DNA of 18,471 nucleotides from DASWTL01 sp036405495 (lineage in GTDB: Bacteria > Bacteroidota > Bacteroidia > Sphingobacteriales > Sphingobacteriaceae), in the NCBI GenBank assembly GCA_036405495.1, contig DASWXL010000042.1:1-18471 (forward strand), written 5' to 3'. The first letter of the stretch is position 1. Every line of letters starts with the position of its first letter. The notes under the pieces are model-generated. The model was not told where the DNA came from, ran no database searches, and saw nothing but the letters and a program-made list of their open reading frames with translations. A program made the position numbers and the translations under genes. Below are positions 1 to 7,754 of the stretch, piece by piece.

Positions 1-534
1 GATCACCGTTCCGGTTCCATGGTCTATAAAAAAATATTTACCGATCTGTGCACCGGGATGTACATCGATACCTGTCCTGGAATGCGCATACTCCGTGAGA
101 ATACGGGGAAGGAGTGGAATGTCGAGCGTTAGCAGCTTATGGGCGATACGGTAAAAGCAAATGGCATAAAAGCCCGGGTAGGTACGGATGATCTCGAATT
201 CCGACTTTGCGGCCGGATCGCCCTGCAAGGCGGCAGATGCATCCGTATTCAACGTTGAATACAGATCTGGTACCGAACGAAAGAAGTTCCTTGCCATTTG
301 TTTATGATCGCGGTTTTGACACGCGGTGGTATTGCTGAGGATCATTTCCAGATCGTCTTCCAGCTTATAGAAAGCGTTCTTAATGTCGGCAACAGATAAG
401 AATTCATTTTTGATGTGTTCCGGGAACAACAAATGGATCAGCTGCAAAGCCCATTCTGCGATCTGTGCATTAGGAGGTACCGATTCAACGTCAAGTTGCT
501 TATTCCGGATGTGATGCAGAAATTCTTCGTCCAT
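1..534 (-). CDS. cysE: Serine O-acetyltransferase, 3' part missing at window edge
   Basis: The first 178 residues are visible; the gene runs off the left edge. CysE transfers acetyl from acetyl-CoA to L-serine, giving O-acetylserine, the direct precursor of cysteine, in the cytoplasm. The N-terminal helical region holds the DPAAKSEFEII stretch (106-116) and YPGFYAICFYRIAHKL (119-134), both typical of the family. The left-handed beta-helix begins near residue 153 with GIDVHPGAQIG. IDHGTGTVI follows at 170-178, where His172 is the expected catalytic histidine. The ATG at 534 gives a normal N-terminus. No clear promoter lies in the 96 bases before it, so it may be read through from the GH13 gene upstream. 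This looks like the longer EpsC-like CysE form common in Bacteroidota. The identification rests on motifs; only the C-terminal end is unseen. Confidence 0.93.
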   Translation of the reverse strand, partial: MDEEFLHHIRNKQLDVESVPPNAQIAEWALQLIHLLFPEHIKNEFLSVADIKNAFYKLEDDLEMILSNTTACQNRDHKQMARNFFRSVPDLYSTLNTDASAALQGDPAAKSEFEIIRTYPGFYAICFYRIAHKLLTLDIPLLPRILTEYAHSRTGIDVHPGAQIGKYFFIDHGTGTVI

Positions 535-630
535 ATTCTATGTTCTGTGAAGCGCGCTAAACTTCCACATCATTAATAAAAAATGTATGCTTTCGGTTTA
601 CATTGTGAGAAATTATTTTTCGGCTAATTG

Positions 631-2244
631 TTACACAGCGCGCATCCACCGGTATCCGTACGGATTCATCACGATAGTTTTACCGATCTTGTTTAGCGGC
701 TCATCACCAAGCAGCTGTACCAGTTCTTTTTCCCTGAGCCCGGACCAGGTAAGTTCGACGACGACTCTTTCATCGCCCAGGTTATGAAGGAACCAGACTT
801 GCTCGTCGTCGTAGCGGAAGCTGTGAACAAATACAGCAGGATGTGCTCCCTGAAAGGTTTCCGGTATTCCCAACCCGATGCCGGGAAATTGTCTGCGGGT
901 AGTGATCAGGTGTTCTATCCAGTTCAGCAGCGAACCGGGTTTACCCTGTGAGGCGGCCACGTTCACGTGTTTAAAGCTGTAATGTCCGTCGGATATTACG
1001 GGGTGCGTGTAGTTTTCTTCCGAAGACGAGAAGCCTGCATGGATACTGCTGTTCCATTGCATGGGCGTACGAACGCTTGATCGGCCTTCCAACCGAAGGT
1101 CTTCACCCATGCCAAGCTCGTCGCCATAGCGGATCATGCATATACCGGGAAGCGTAAATAGTAAGCTGTAAGATAATTCGAGTCGCTGCTGGTCGCCATT
1201 CAACATGGGAGCCAGCCTTCTTCGGATTCCTGATCCGAAGATCTTCATGTTATCTTCCGGAGCAAATGCGGTATATATAGCGTTTCGTTCTTTTTCGTTG
1301 AGCAGCTTAAGGGAAAGCTCATCATGGTGGCGTAAAAAATTAAGCCACTGATTCTCTTTTTCAAGTGCCGGAAGTTTTTTTAAGGCTTTGTGCAGCGGGT
1401 CTGCGCTTTTTAGGGCCAAAGCCAGGAATAAGTGCTGATTCAGGTAAAAATTGAAAACCATATGCATCTTTTTTCCGGCTTCCATGAAAGTGCTCATTTT
1501 AGCAGGCTCAAGATTCGTTTCGGCGAGCAAAATGCCGTCGCTTGCCCTAAGGGAAATAAAATCCCTCATTTCAACAAGAAATCCGCTGAGATCTTCCTGA
1601 TCGGCGCCGGAAATCCCGTAAGGCTCGATCAGCATCTCCGCTGCATCGATGCGGAAGCCGGAGACGCCCAGCCTTAACCAAAATCCGATTATCCGTAAGA
1701 TCTCAGATCTCACGTGTGGATTGGCAATGTTCAGGTCAGGTTGTTCCTTGTAGAACCGGTGAAGATAGTATCTCTGAGCTACCTCATCATATGTCCAGAT
1801 CGTATCAACCTCGCCGGAAAGCATAACACGCTCGTCTTCATAATCGAGGGGTCTGTCCGACCATACATAATAGTTATAGTACTTTGAGGCGGCATCTTTT
1901 CTGGCTTCCTGAAACCACGGGTGTTGTATGGAAGTGTGGTTAACGACCAGGTCCACAATTATCTTTATTCCTAACCCGGAGGCTTTATCCATAAACTCGG
2001 CGAAGTCTCCTAATGTTCCCAGCCGGTTATCTACGTTGTAGTAATCCAATACATCATAGCCGTTGTCACGATTGGGTGACGGGTAAAATGGAAGCAACCA
2101 AATGCAGTTTATTCCTAATCCGGCGAGGTAGTCAAGCTTTTTGATGAGTCCCTGGAAATCGCCTGTGCCATCGCCGTTTGAATCATAAAAGGTTTCAATA
2201 TCGAGTGAATAGATGATCGCGTTTTTGTACCAGATATGGTTCAT
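631..2244 (-). CDS. GH13 enzyme, trehalose-synthase-like (maltose alpha-D-glucosyltransferase family)
   Basis: A 537-residue GH13 (alpha-amylase superfamily) protein with no signal peptide, so cytoplasmic. It starts with the TreS-like IWYKNAIIY and SNGDGTGDF. The four GH13 regions are present: DLVVNHTS (98-105), GFRID with nucleophile Asp200 and Arg198, LLAETN with acid/base Glu242, and RHHDE with Asp308. YGDELGMG (373-380) and VRTPMQW (391-397) also match TreS-type enzymes. TreS interconverts maltose and trehalose by internal transglucosylation. Length fits a stand-alone TreS without a fused maltokinase. In region IV, TreS enzymes usually read NHD; here it is His-His-Asp (306-308). The start lies 5 bases after the ASRT gene, so the two are probably co-transcribed. 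GH13 membership is secure. TreS activity is less so; a related alpha-glucosidase or transglucosidase is possible. Confidence 0.88.
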   Translation of the reverse strand: MNHIWYKNAIIYSLDIETFYDSNGDGTGDFQGLIKKLDYLAGLGINCIWLLPFYPSPNRDNGYDVLDYYNVDNRLGTLGDFAEFMDKASGLGIKIIVDLVVNHTSIQHPWFQEARKDAASKYYNYYVWSDRPLDYEDERVMLSGEVDTIWTYDEVAQRYYLHRFYKEQPDLNIANPHVRSEILRIIGFWLRLGVSGFRIDAAEMLIEPYGISGADQEDLSGFLVEMRDFISLRASDGILLAETNLEPAKMSTFMEAGKKMHMVFNFYLNQHLFLALALKSADPLHKALKKLPALEKENQWLNFLRHHDELSLKLLNEKERNAIYTAFAPEDNMKIFGSGIRRRLAPMLNGDQQRLELSYSLLFTLPGICMIRYGDELGMGEDLRLEGRSSVRTPMQWNSSIHAGFSSSEENYTHPVISDGHYSFKHVNVAASQGKPGSLLNWIEHLITTRRQFPGIGLGIPETFQGAHPAVFVHSFRYDDEQVWFLHNLGDERVVVELTWSGLREKELVQLLGDEPLNKIGKTIVMNPYGYRWMRAV

Positions 2245-2249
2245 GCATG

Positions 2250-2627
2250 TTAACCATTTACCGGGTAAGCAATCGTGGTCATTAACGCGTTTTCACTCTG
2301 CCGTGAATCAAGGCGTGTGTGCTGAACGACCACAGGAACATCTGATACGATCACACAAGCATATTCGGTGTCCAGCGGTATCGGTTCCGGATCGACGAGG
2401 TCGTTAAAACGGATATGCTTTGTTCTTCTTGCGGGGACGCTGACCAAAAAGGGGCCGAGCGGCTCACGATCCGAAAAAAAGATGCGCATCTCCAGGCTGG
2501 CATCCTCGTCTGATGTGTTTAGAATGCAGGCGGTTTCATGGCTTGTCATGTGTGGTTCGGGTCCATTGCTGGCTGAGGGGATATATCCTTCGGCGATAGC
2601 CCAGATCTTTTTGCCGATTGCAGTCAT
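2250..2627 (-). CDS. Sensory rhodopsin transducer (ASRT) family protein
   Basis: A 125-residue soluble protein, the same length as the Anabaena sensory rhodopsin transducer, with near-identical landmark segments: WAIAEGYIP (9-17), NGPEP (21-25), SHETACILN (29-37), the PARRTKHIRFNDL run (65-77) and VQHTRLDSRQSENAL (101-115). The family is a small beta-sandwich. In Anabaena it is proposed to relay a signal from a rhodopsin. A published comparative analysis argued that most members sit with sugar-metabolism genes and bind sugars or similar small molecules. No rhodopsin gene is in this window. The gene is first in a leftward pair with the TreS-like enzyme (5-base gap) and divergent from a glycosyltransferase/debranching pair, which supports the sugar-sensor idea. 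Family assignment is strong; function here is inference. Confidence 0.93.
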   Translation of the reverse strand: MTAIGKKIWAIAEGYIPSASNGPEPHMTSHETACILNTSDEDASLEMRIFFSDREPLGPFLVSVPARRTKHIRFNDLVDPEPIPLDTEYACVIVSDVPVVVQHTRLDSRQSENALMTTIAYPVNG

Positions 2628-2915
2628 TTTATCATTGGGTTTTAAACTTCCAGGTAACCGTTCAACATCCGGTAAACCTGCATTGTTTATAGCATTACGC
2701 TTATACCGTTAATGGCGTGATTGCCAGCTCGTGGTAAAAGGCCCAAACATTTCAATTCTCCGCAAGTTGTTTTATGGGAGCACGACAGCAAAAGTGTGGG
2801 TTATGATCGATGTGCGGAATGATATAAGCAAAGTAGCTGCCTCCGGTTCGGGGTATTGGCAATTTACCTTCTCTGCCTTTCTGCAAATTTTCCAGGTTTA
2901 ATTTACGATGTGATA

Positions 2916-4025
2916 ATGAAGATAGCGCAGATAGCACCGTTATATGAGGCTGTTCCACCAAAACTATATGGAGGTACGGAGAGGATTGTACATTATTTGA
3001 CCGAAGAACTGGTAACTCAGGGGCATGAAGTTACGCTGTTCGCAACGGCAGACTCAAAGACCAGCGCACGCCTGATCGCAAATGCAAAGAGTGGCCTGAG
3101 ATTGGATAAATCCTGTACAGACACGCTGGCTCCGCATATTTGTCAGCTGCACGACGTTATTCAGCTGGCTCATGAATTTGATATCCTGCATTTTCATATC
3201 GATTATCTTCATTTCCCGTGTACGCAAAGGCTGAATACTCCTTGCGTTACCACCTTGCACGGCCGGTTAGATATTCCGGAACTTCAGGGAATCTACCGGC
3301 GTTTTATTTTACAACGGGTAATTTCTATTTCAATGAGTCAGAGGGCTCCTTTACCCAGGGCAAACTGGTTGGGCACGGTTCATCATGGTCTGCCCCGAAG
3401 CTTGTTCCGCATGGGGACGGGGAAAGGTGGCTACCTGGCGTTCATCGGAAGGATCTCTCCCGAAAAAGGGGTTGACCGGGCCATAGAGATTGCGATCGCA
3501 GCCGGCATGAAGATCAGGATCGCCGCAAAAATTGATAAAGCCGACCAACAATATTATGACCAGAATATTAAACACCTTTTCGGGCATCCGTTGGTTGAAT
3601 TTATCGGAGAGATCGACGAGGCGCAAAAAGGAGAGTTTTTAGGTGATGCGAAAGGGCTGCTTTTTCCCATCAACTGGGCAGAGCCGTTCGGGTTAGTGAT
3701 GATCGAGGCTATGGCGTGCGGTACGCCGGTCATCGCTTTTAAAAATGGTTCCGTGCCCGAGGTAATTGATCCTTACAGAAGCGGTTATATCGTTGAAACG
3801 ATCGGTGAAGCTGTGGAAGCGGTGTTCAAACTGGATAGGATATCGAGAGACGGCGTACGGCGGGTCTTTGAAGAGCGCTTTACCTCATCCAAAATGGCAT
3901 CCAACTATCTGGAAATTTATAAGGCTGTGATCCGGACACACCAGAATAGCTTGAACAGGAGCGTCAAATCTTTCAAGACCCTGCCATCATTTGGTAACGA
4001 AGGAAATGTAAAAAAAGTAATCTGA
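2916..4025 (+). CDS. Glycosyltransferase family 4 (GT-B fold)
   Basis: A 369-residue retaining GT4 glycosyltransferase. I take the ATG at 2916 as start because MKIAQIAPLYE is the usual N-terminus and begins the first Rossmann strand. An in-frame ATG at 2856 would add 20 residues unlike the family. The N-terminal half has GGTER (19-23). The C-terminal nucleotide-sugar domain has GRISPEKG (178-185) and EPFGLVMIEAMACGTPV (256-272), with the E-x7-E pair Glu256/Glu264, then the NGSVPEVI loop (277-284). Donor and acceptor cannot be read from sequence. Its place 8 bases before an amylo-alpha-1,6-glucosidase suggests a role in making or remodelling an alpha-glucan, but other glycoconjugates are possible. 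The 288-base gap to the divergent ASRT gene must hold its promoter, yet I see no good Bacteroidota -7 match. Confidence 0.9.
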   Translation: MKIAQIAPLYEAVPPKLYGGTERIVHYLTEELVTQGHEVTLFATADSKTSARLIANAKSGLRLDKSCTDTLAPHICQLHDVIQLAHEFDILHFHIDYLHFPCTQRLNTPCVTTLHGRLDIPELQGIYRRFILQRVISISMSQRAPLPRANWLGTVHHGLPRSLFRMGTGKGGYLAFIGRISPEKGVDRAIEIAIAAGMKIRIAAKIDKADQQYYDQNIKHLFGHPLVEFIGEIDEAQKGEFLGDAKGLLFPINWAEPFGLVMIEAMACGTPVIAFKNGSVPEVIDPYRSGYIVETIGEAVEAVFKLDRISRDGVRRVFEERFTSSKMASNYLEIYKAVIRTHQNSLNRSVKSFKTLPSFGNEGNVKKVI

Positions 4026-4033
4026 AACACCTA

Positions 4034-6202
4034 ATGCAATCAGACGATTTACTTCAGCCCATAGACGACAAGTTCCATATTTCGCCTGACGCCGTCAATA
4101 CCGACGACCGCGTTAACGTACTCAATCATTCCAATACTTTCGGACTTTTCGATCGCTGGGGGAATATAATCCCGCACGGAAATATGGTCCAGGGAATTTA
4201 CCACGATGGTACCCGCTTTCTTAACCAACTTATCTTAACGATCAATAACCAAAAGCCGCTGTTACTGAGCAGTACCATTAAGGAAGACAACGATATCCTG
4301 TCGGTAGATCTGACGAACCCGGCCCTGGAGGGGTGCGGCGTGCCGGATAACATCATTCACATATCCCGCAACCAGTTCGTTCGCGAGGGAAGTTATTTTG
4401 AAGAGATCTCAAGCTTCCACTACGGGCATGAGGCATGTTCTTTTGAGATCAACCTTTCTTTCAATGCTGATTTTAAAGACATATTCGAGATCAGGGGGAT
4501 CGAAAGGAGAACTGTAAGCAACGGTGTTGTATATAATGCTGATGACAAAAGTTGTGTAATGCAGTATGACGGTCTTGACGGGATCACAAGAAAGACCGTT
4601 ATTACGTTTGATTCCAAGCTTGATTATAAAGTTAGCAGGAATAAGGCGACATTCTTCGTGATGCTGATCCCTGATAAGGCTATCAGTATCCGGTATTCCG
4701 TCACATTTCTAACGGATGGCCACGACCAAAAGACGGCGAGCTATCCGGAAGCGAGGGAAGCAATACAGATCGAGCTTACCAGTAACCGTTCACTTTTCGC
4801 CGATATTTTCACGTCGAATGAACAGTTCAATCACTGGATCACACGCTCTAAGGTCGACTTACTGTCATTACTGGCACGGACGGACCAGGGGCAGTATCCC
4901 TATGCAGGCGTACCATGGTTTAATACACCATTTGGCCGGGATGGTATCATTACAGCCCTGGAGACGTTGTGGGTCGCTCCTGAGATCAGCAGGAGTGTCC
5001 TGATGTTTCTGGCCAGCAGGCAGGCCACAGAACTGATTCCTGAAAAAGATGCCGAACCTGGAAAGATCCTTCACGAAGCCCGATCTGGAGAAATGGCCAA
5101 TACCGGCGAAATTCCCTTCAAAGAGTACTACGGAACGATCGACGCGACTCCACTATTTGTGATGCTTGCCGGGATGTATTATGAGCGGACAGCCGATATC
5201 GAATTGATTAAAAAGATATGGCCGAATATTGTTGAAGCGATCAGCTGGATCAACAATTACGGCGACCTCGATGGCGACGGTTTTGTCGAATACAAGCATA
5301 AAGCAAAAAACGGGCTGACCAATCAGGGGTGGAAAGACTCCTTTGACTCGATCATGTACGAAGATGGCCAGCTTGCAGAGCCGCCGATCGCTCTTTGCGA
5401 AGTGCAGGGCTATGTGTATAGTGCTAAGTTGTTCGCTGCAAAACTGGCTATGGTCCTGAAGCAAGAAGATTTTTCCCGGCAGATGTACCATGAGGCTTCT
5501 TCATTGAAAAAAAACTTTAATGAAAAGTTCTGGGATGAAAAGCTGAGCTGTTATGTACTTGCCCTGGACGGAAATAAACAACCGTGCCGTGTCGTTTCCT
5601 CAAACCCCGGGCATTCGTTGTTTACAAAAATAGCGGATCATGATAAAGCGCAGAAACTTGCCGATACCTTGTTAAGTGACGATATTTTCAGCGGATGGGG
5701 TATCCGGACCTTATCCCGACTGGAGAACAGGTACAATCCGATGTCTTATCATAACGGGTCGGTGTGGCCCCATGACAACGCAATAATAGCTTATGGCCTA
5801 TCACTTTACGGGTTTCATGAACACGTCTTGAAAATAATCCGTGCCGTCTTTGATGCTTCATTATATATTCCGTTGCAACGATTGCCGGAACTGTATTGTG
5901 GCTTTGACAGGCGGGCCGGTGAAGGTCCGACGTCTTATCCGGTTGCATGTTCGCCACAGGCATGGTCGGTTGCAGTGGTCTTTATGCTGCTGCAGGCATG
6001 TTTCAGGGTCGAAATAAACGCTATAACCAAAACGATTACCTTTAATAAACCGGTTTTACCCGAATATCTCGAATTTGTTTCGATCAGGAATCTTAACCTG
6101 AAAGGACTTGTCTGTGATCTGCAATTCAAGCGGCTTCAGAATGATGTTGGTTTCAACCTTCTGCAGAAACCGGAGGGTTGGGACATTATTATCAGGAAAT
6201 AA
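4034..6202 (+). CDS. Amylo-alpha-1,6-glucosidase (glycogen debranching family)
   Basis: A 722-residue protein with an N-terminal beta-rich glycogen-debranching domain (about 30-235, including NTFGLFDRWGNI and YHDGTRFLNQL) and a C-terminal (alpha/alpha)6-barrel glucosidase domain (about 260-655). Family landmarks are PWFNTPFGRDGI (294-305), YYGTIDATPLF (365-375), NQGWKDSFDSI (430-440), CEVQGYVYSA (455-464) and YHNGSVWPHDNAII (572-585). Acidic residues in these blocks (Asp303, Asp435 and Glu456) are the likely catalytic and binding residues. The family hydrolyses alpha-1,6-glucosidic branch stubs in glycogen-like glucans. No signal peptide is visible, so it acts in the cytoplasm. It follows the GT4 gene by 8 bases, clearly one transcription unit, and ends 4 bases from the convergent small gene. 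Length is normal for this bacterial form. Confidence 0.9.
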   Translation: MQSDDLLQPIDDKFHISPDAVNTDDRVNVLNHSNTFGLFDRWGNIIPHGNMVQGIYHDGTRFLNQLILTINNQKPLLLSSTIKEDNDILSVDLTNPALEGCGVPDNIIHISRNQFVREGSYFEEISSFHYGHEACSFEINLSFNADFKDIFEIRGIERRTVSNGVVYNADDKSCVMQYDGLDGITRKTVITFDSKLDYKVSRNKATFFVMLIPDKAISIRYSVTFLTDGHDQKTASYPEAREAIQIELTSNRSLFADIFTSNEQFNHWITRSKVDLLSLLARTDQGQYPYAGVPWFNTPFGRDGIITALETLWVAPEISRSVLMFLASRQATELIPEKDAEPGKILHEARSGEMANTGEIPFKEYYGTIDATPLFVMLAGMYYERTADIELIKKIWPNIVEAISWINNYGDLDGDGFVEYKHKAKNGLTNQGWKDSFDSIMYEDGQLAEPPIALCEVQGYVYSAKLFAAKLAMVLKQEDFSRQMYHEASSLKKNFNEKFWDEKLSCYVLALDGNKQPCRVVSSNPGHSLFTKIADHDKAQKLADTLLSDDIFSGWGIRTLSRLENRYNPMSYHNGSVWPHDNAIIAYGLSLYGFHEHVLKIIRAVFDASLYIPLQRLPELYCGFDRRAGEGPTSYPVACSPQAWSVAVVFMLLQACFRVEINAITKTITFNKPVLPEYLEFVSIRNLNLKGLVCDLQFKRLQNDVGFNLLQKPEGWDIIIRK

Positions 6203-6206
6203 AGAG

Positions 6207-6380
6207 CTAATCCTCCTCATATTCGATACTATTTGCCTCATAGCCCTTATTTAACGCGAGGTTCAGCCGGATCTTGTCCAGCTTTTCTTCAGTCGCATCC
6301 TCATCGCTTAAGTAAACAGAGTGGATCACTTCGCCCGTTTGTGCCAGATAGAACTTATACCTTTTAGAATCAGCTGCCAT
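6207..6380 (-). CDS. Small acidic hypothetical protein, 57 residues
   Basis: A 57-residue reading frame, MAADSKRYKFYLA to the acidic end SIEYEED. I do not recognise a family. The N-terminal half alternates charged, aromatic and hydrophobic residues (KRYKFYLAQTGEVIHSVYLS) as in a short beta-hairpin. The middle is a charged amphipathic helix (DEDATEEKLDKIRLNLALNK). No membrane segment or signal peptide is present. It lies 52 bases after the kinase gene on the same strand and ends 4 bases from the convergent debranching gene, filling the space neatly, as real genes do. Evidence that it is coding is its fit to the gap, its protein-like composition and the lack of a competing reading frame. No Shine-Dalgarno site is seen. 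Confidence 0.6.
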   Translation of the reverse strand: MAADSKRYKFYLAQTGEVIHSVYLSDEDATEEKLDKIRLNLALNKGYEANSIEYEED

Positions 6381-6432
6381 TTCTGATAGAACAGCCCGGT
6401 CTTAATTTTGTTAACGGAGACCTGCCAATATG

Positions 6433-7491
6433 CTACCCGGTCAGTTCAGCTAAAAAAGCCGAAAATGTATTCTCGGCCGCCAGATAACTTTGTAATAAAG
6501 TGAACTGATTCCTGGCCCTGTTCAGGTTGTGCTCCGGATAAGAGGTAGGGTAATACACGTCTCCGTTTAAATAATCTGTTAAAAACCGGATGGCCTGCAT
6601 ATAGATCATAAATTTGCCCGAATAGGTGATCAATGCCTTTTCTGTATCGGTCAGGGTCGATGACATTTCACTTAAGTAACCGTCGATAATGGAACTAAAG
6701 AAGTCTTCGCGCACCATGACCCTGGTTAGATCGGTTTCTTCTTCATTTGACGGTGAAAGATAAGTTCGCATCATGTCTCCCACATCACTAAAAAAGTAAC
6801 CCGGCATTACGGTGTCGAGATCGATCACGCAAATGCCACAATGGTCAGCATTGAACAGAACGTTGCTGATCTTAGTATCGTGATGGATCACCCGTAAAGG
6901 AACCGTCTCATTCTCCACAATTGACCGGTAGGTTTCGACAATACCCCGGTACTTGGCTGCTTTACCTACTTCATCTTCAGCAAGTTTCAACCGTGATGGT
7001 GAAGCGTTGTTGCAGGCGTCTTCGAACTGCCGGAAACGCAGGAGTAAGTTATGAAAATCGGGTAGCGTCATTTTTAATTCGGACGTGTCAAATCCAACCA
7101 GGTTTGCTGTGAACTTTCCGAATTGCCGGGCGGCCTCAAATGCCTGTTTACGATTTTTTACGGTTTCAAGTGTCAGCGAATCTTTGACATAAGGCATGAA
7201 ACGATAAGTTTCGCCATTTGGTCCTGTAACCAGGTACTCGCCGTTCTTTGCCTTTACCAGCGGCACAAACCGATAATCCGGATGGTTTCTGGATAAGTAC
7301 GCCGCTATCCGGTTAATGTTTTCAGCAATGTCATCAGGCGATTTGAACACATTGGTGTTTATCTGCTGAAGGACAAACTCCCCGGAGTGCGCGCCGATCT
7401 TCCAGGTATTATTGATGAGACCTGAACTCAGTTTCTGTATTTCAAAGCGGTCTGTATTAATCCCAAACTTTTCTATAATGTCGTCAAGCAT
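6433..7491 (-). CDS. NahK-like sugar kinase / APH-family phosphotransferase
   Basis: A 352-residue protein kinase-like (APH-fold) phosphotransferase. The nucleotide-binding lobe has SSGLINNTW (22-30) and FVLQQINTNVFKSP (39-52). The catalytic loop is HHDTKISNVLF (203-213) with Asp205 as base and Asn210. The metal-binding segment is VIDLDTVMPG (222-231). The LQxIN-NVF block and the IDLDTVMPG segment closely resemble N-acetylhexosamine 1-kinase (NahK) of bifidobacteria, about the same length, so an anomeric sugar or amino-sugar kinase is the best guess. Choline/ethanolamine- or homoserine-kinase-like roles cannot be excluded. A TAGATTTG -7 element lies 23 bases upstream. It may be co-transcribed with the small downstream gene. 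The substrate is unknown. Confidence 0.85.
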   Translation of the reverse strand: MLDDIIEKFGINTDRFEIQKLSSGLINNTWKIGAHSGEFVLQQINTNVFKSPDDIAENINRIAAYLSRNHPDYRFVPLVKAKNGEYLVTGPNGETYRFMPYVKDSLTLETVKNRKQAFEAARQFGKFTANLVGFDTSELKMTLPDFHNLLLRFRQFEDACNNASPSRLKLAEDEVGKAAKYRGIVETYRSIVENETVPLRVIHHDTKISNVLFNADHCGICVIDLDTVMPGYFFSDVGDMMRTYLSPSNEEETDLTRVMVREDFFSSIIDGYLSEMSSTLTDTEKALITYSGKFMIYMQAIRFLTDYLNGDVYYPTSYPEHNLNRARNQFTLLQSYLAAENTFSAFLAELTG

Positions 7492-7513
7492 CGAAATTCT
7501 GATCTGTGGAATA

Positions 7514-7521
7514 CAAATCTA
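7514..7521 (-). promoter_or_regulatory. Candidate -7 promoter element for the kinase gene
   Basis: On the minus strand this reads TAGATTTG, an exact fit to the Bacteroidota -7 consensus TAnnTTTG. It is 22 bases upstream of the kinase ATG, giving a leader of under 20 bases. No TTG lies at the expected 19-21-base spacing (the nearest gives a spacer of about 26), so the match is half-site only. Confidence 0.4.
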
Positions 7522-7754
7522 ATAAACGGGGTGTCTAACTATATGCTCAAACGTTTGACTTATTTTTTGTTTCAATAAGTTCCGATTTGCTAACCACCGG
7601 GTAAAAGGCCTGATTACTTTCATCCACCTACTTTTTGTTAAGTAAGTCGGGTAGTATTTCGGTAGCCTTTTGTACCTGCATATTAATTCGTAAGCTGGCT
7701 TTTTTACCCTTAATCGGGAGGGCGTTTGTGTTTTATGCTTTTGAAACCTGCGGA

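Noticed and set aside
2856..2915. Upstream ATG extending the GT4 protein by 20 residues
   Set aside because: The extension is not family-like; MKIAQIAPLYE at 2916 is the standard start.
7600..7740. Short minus-strand frame (about 17 codons from an ATG) after the EF-G-like gene
   Set aside because: Too short, no recognised motif and no start for the longer form.
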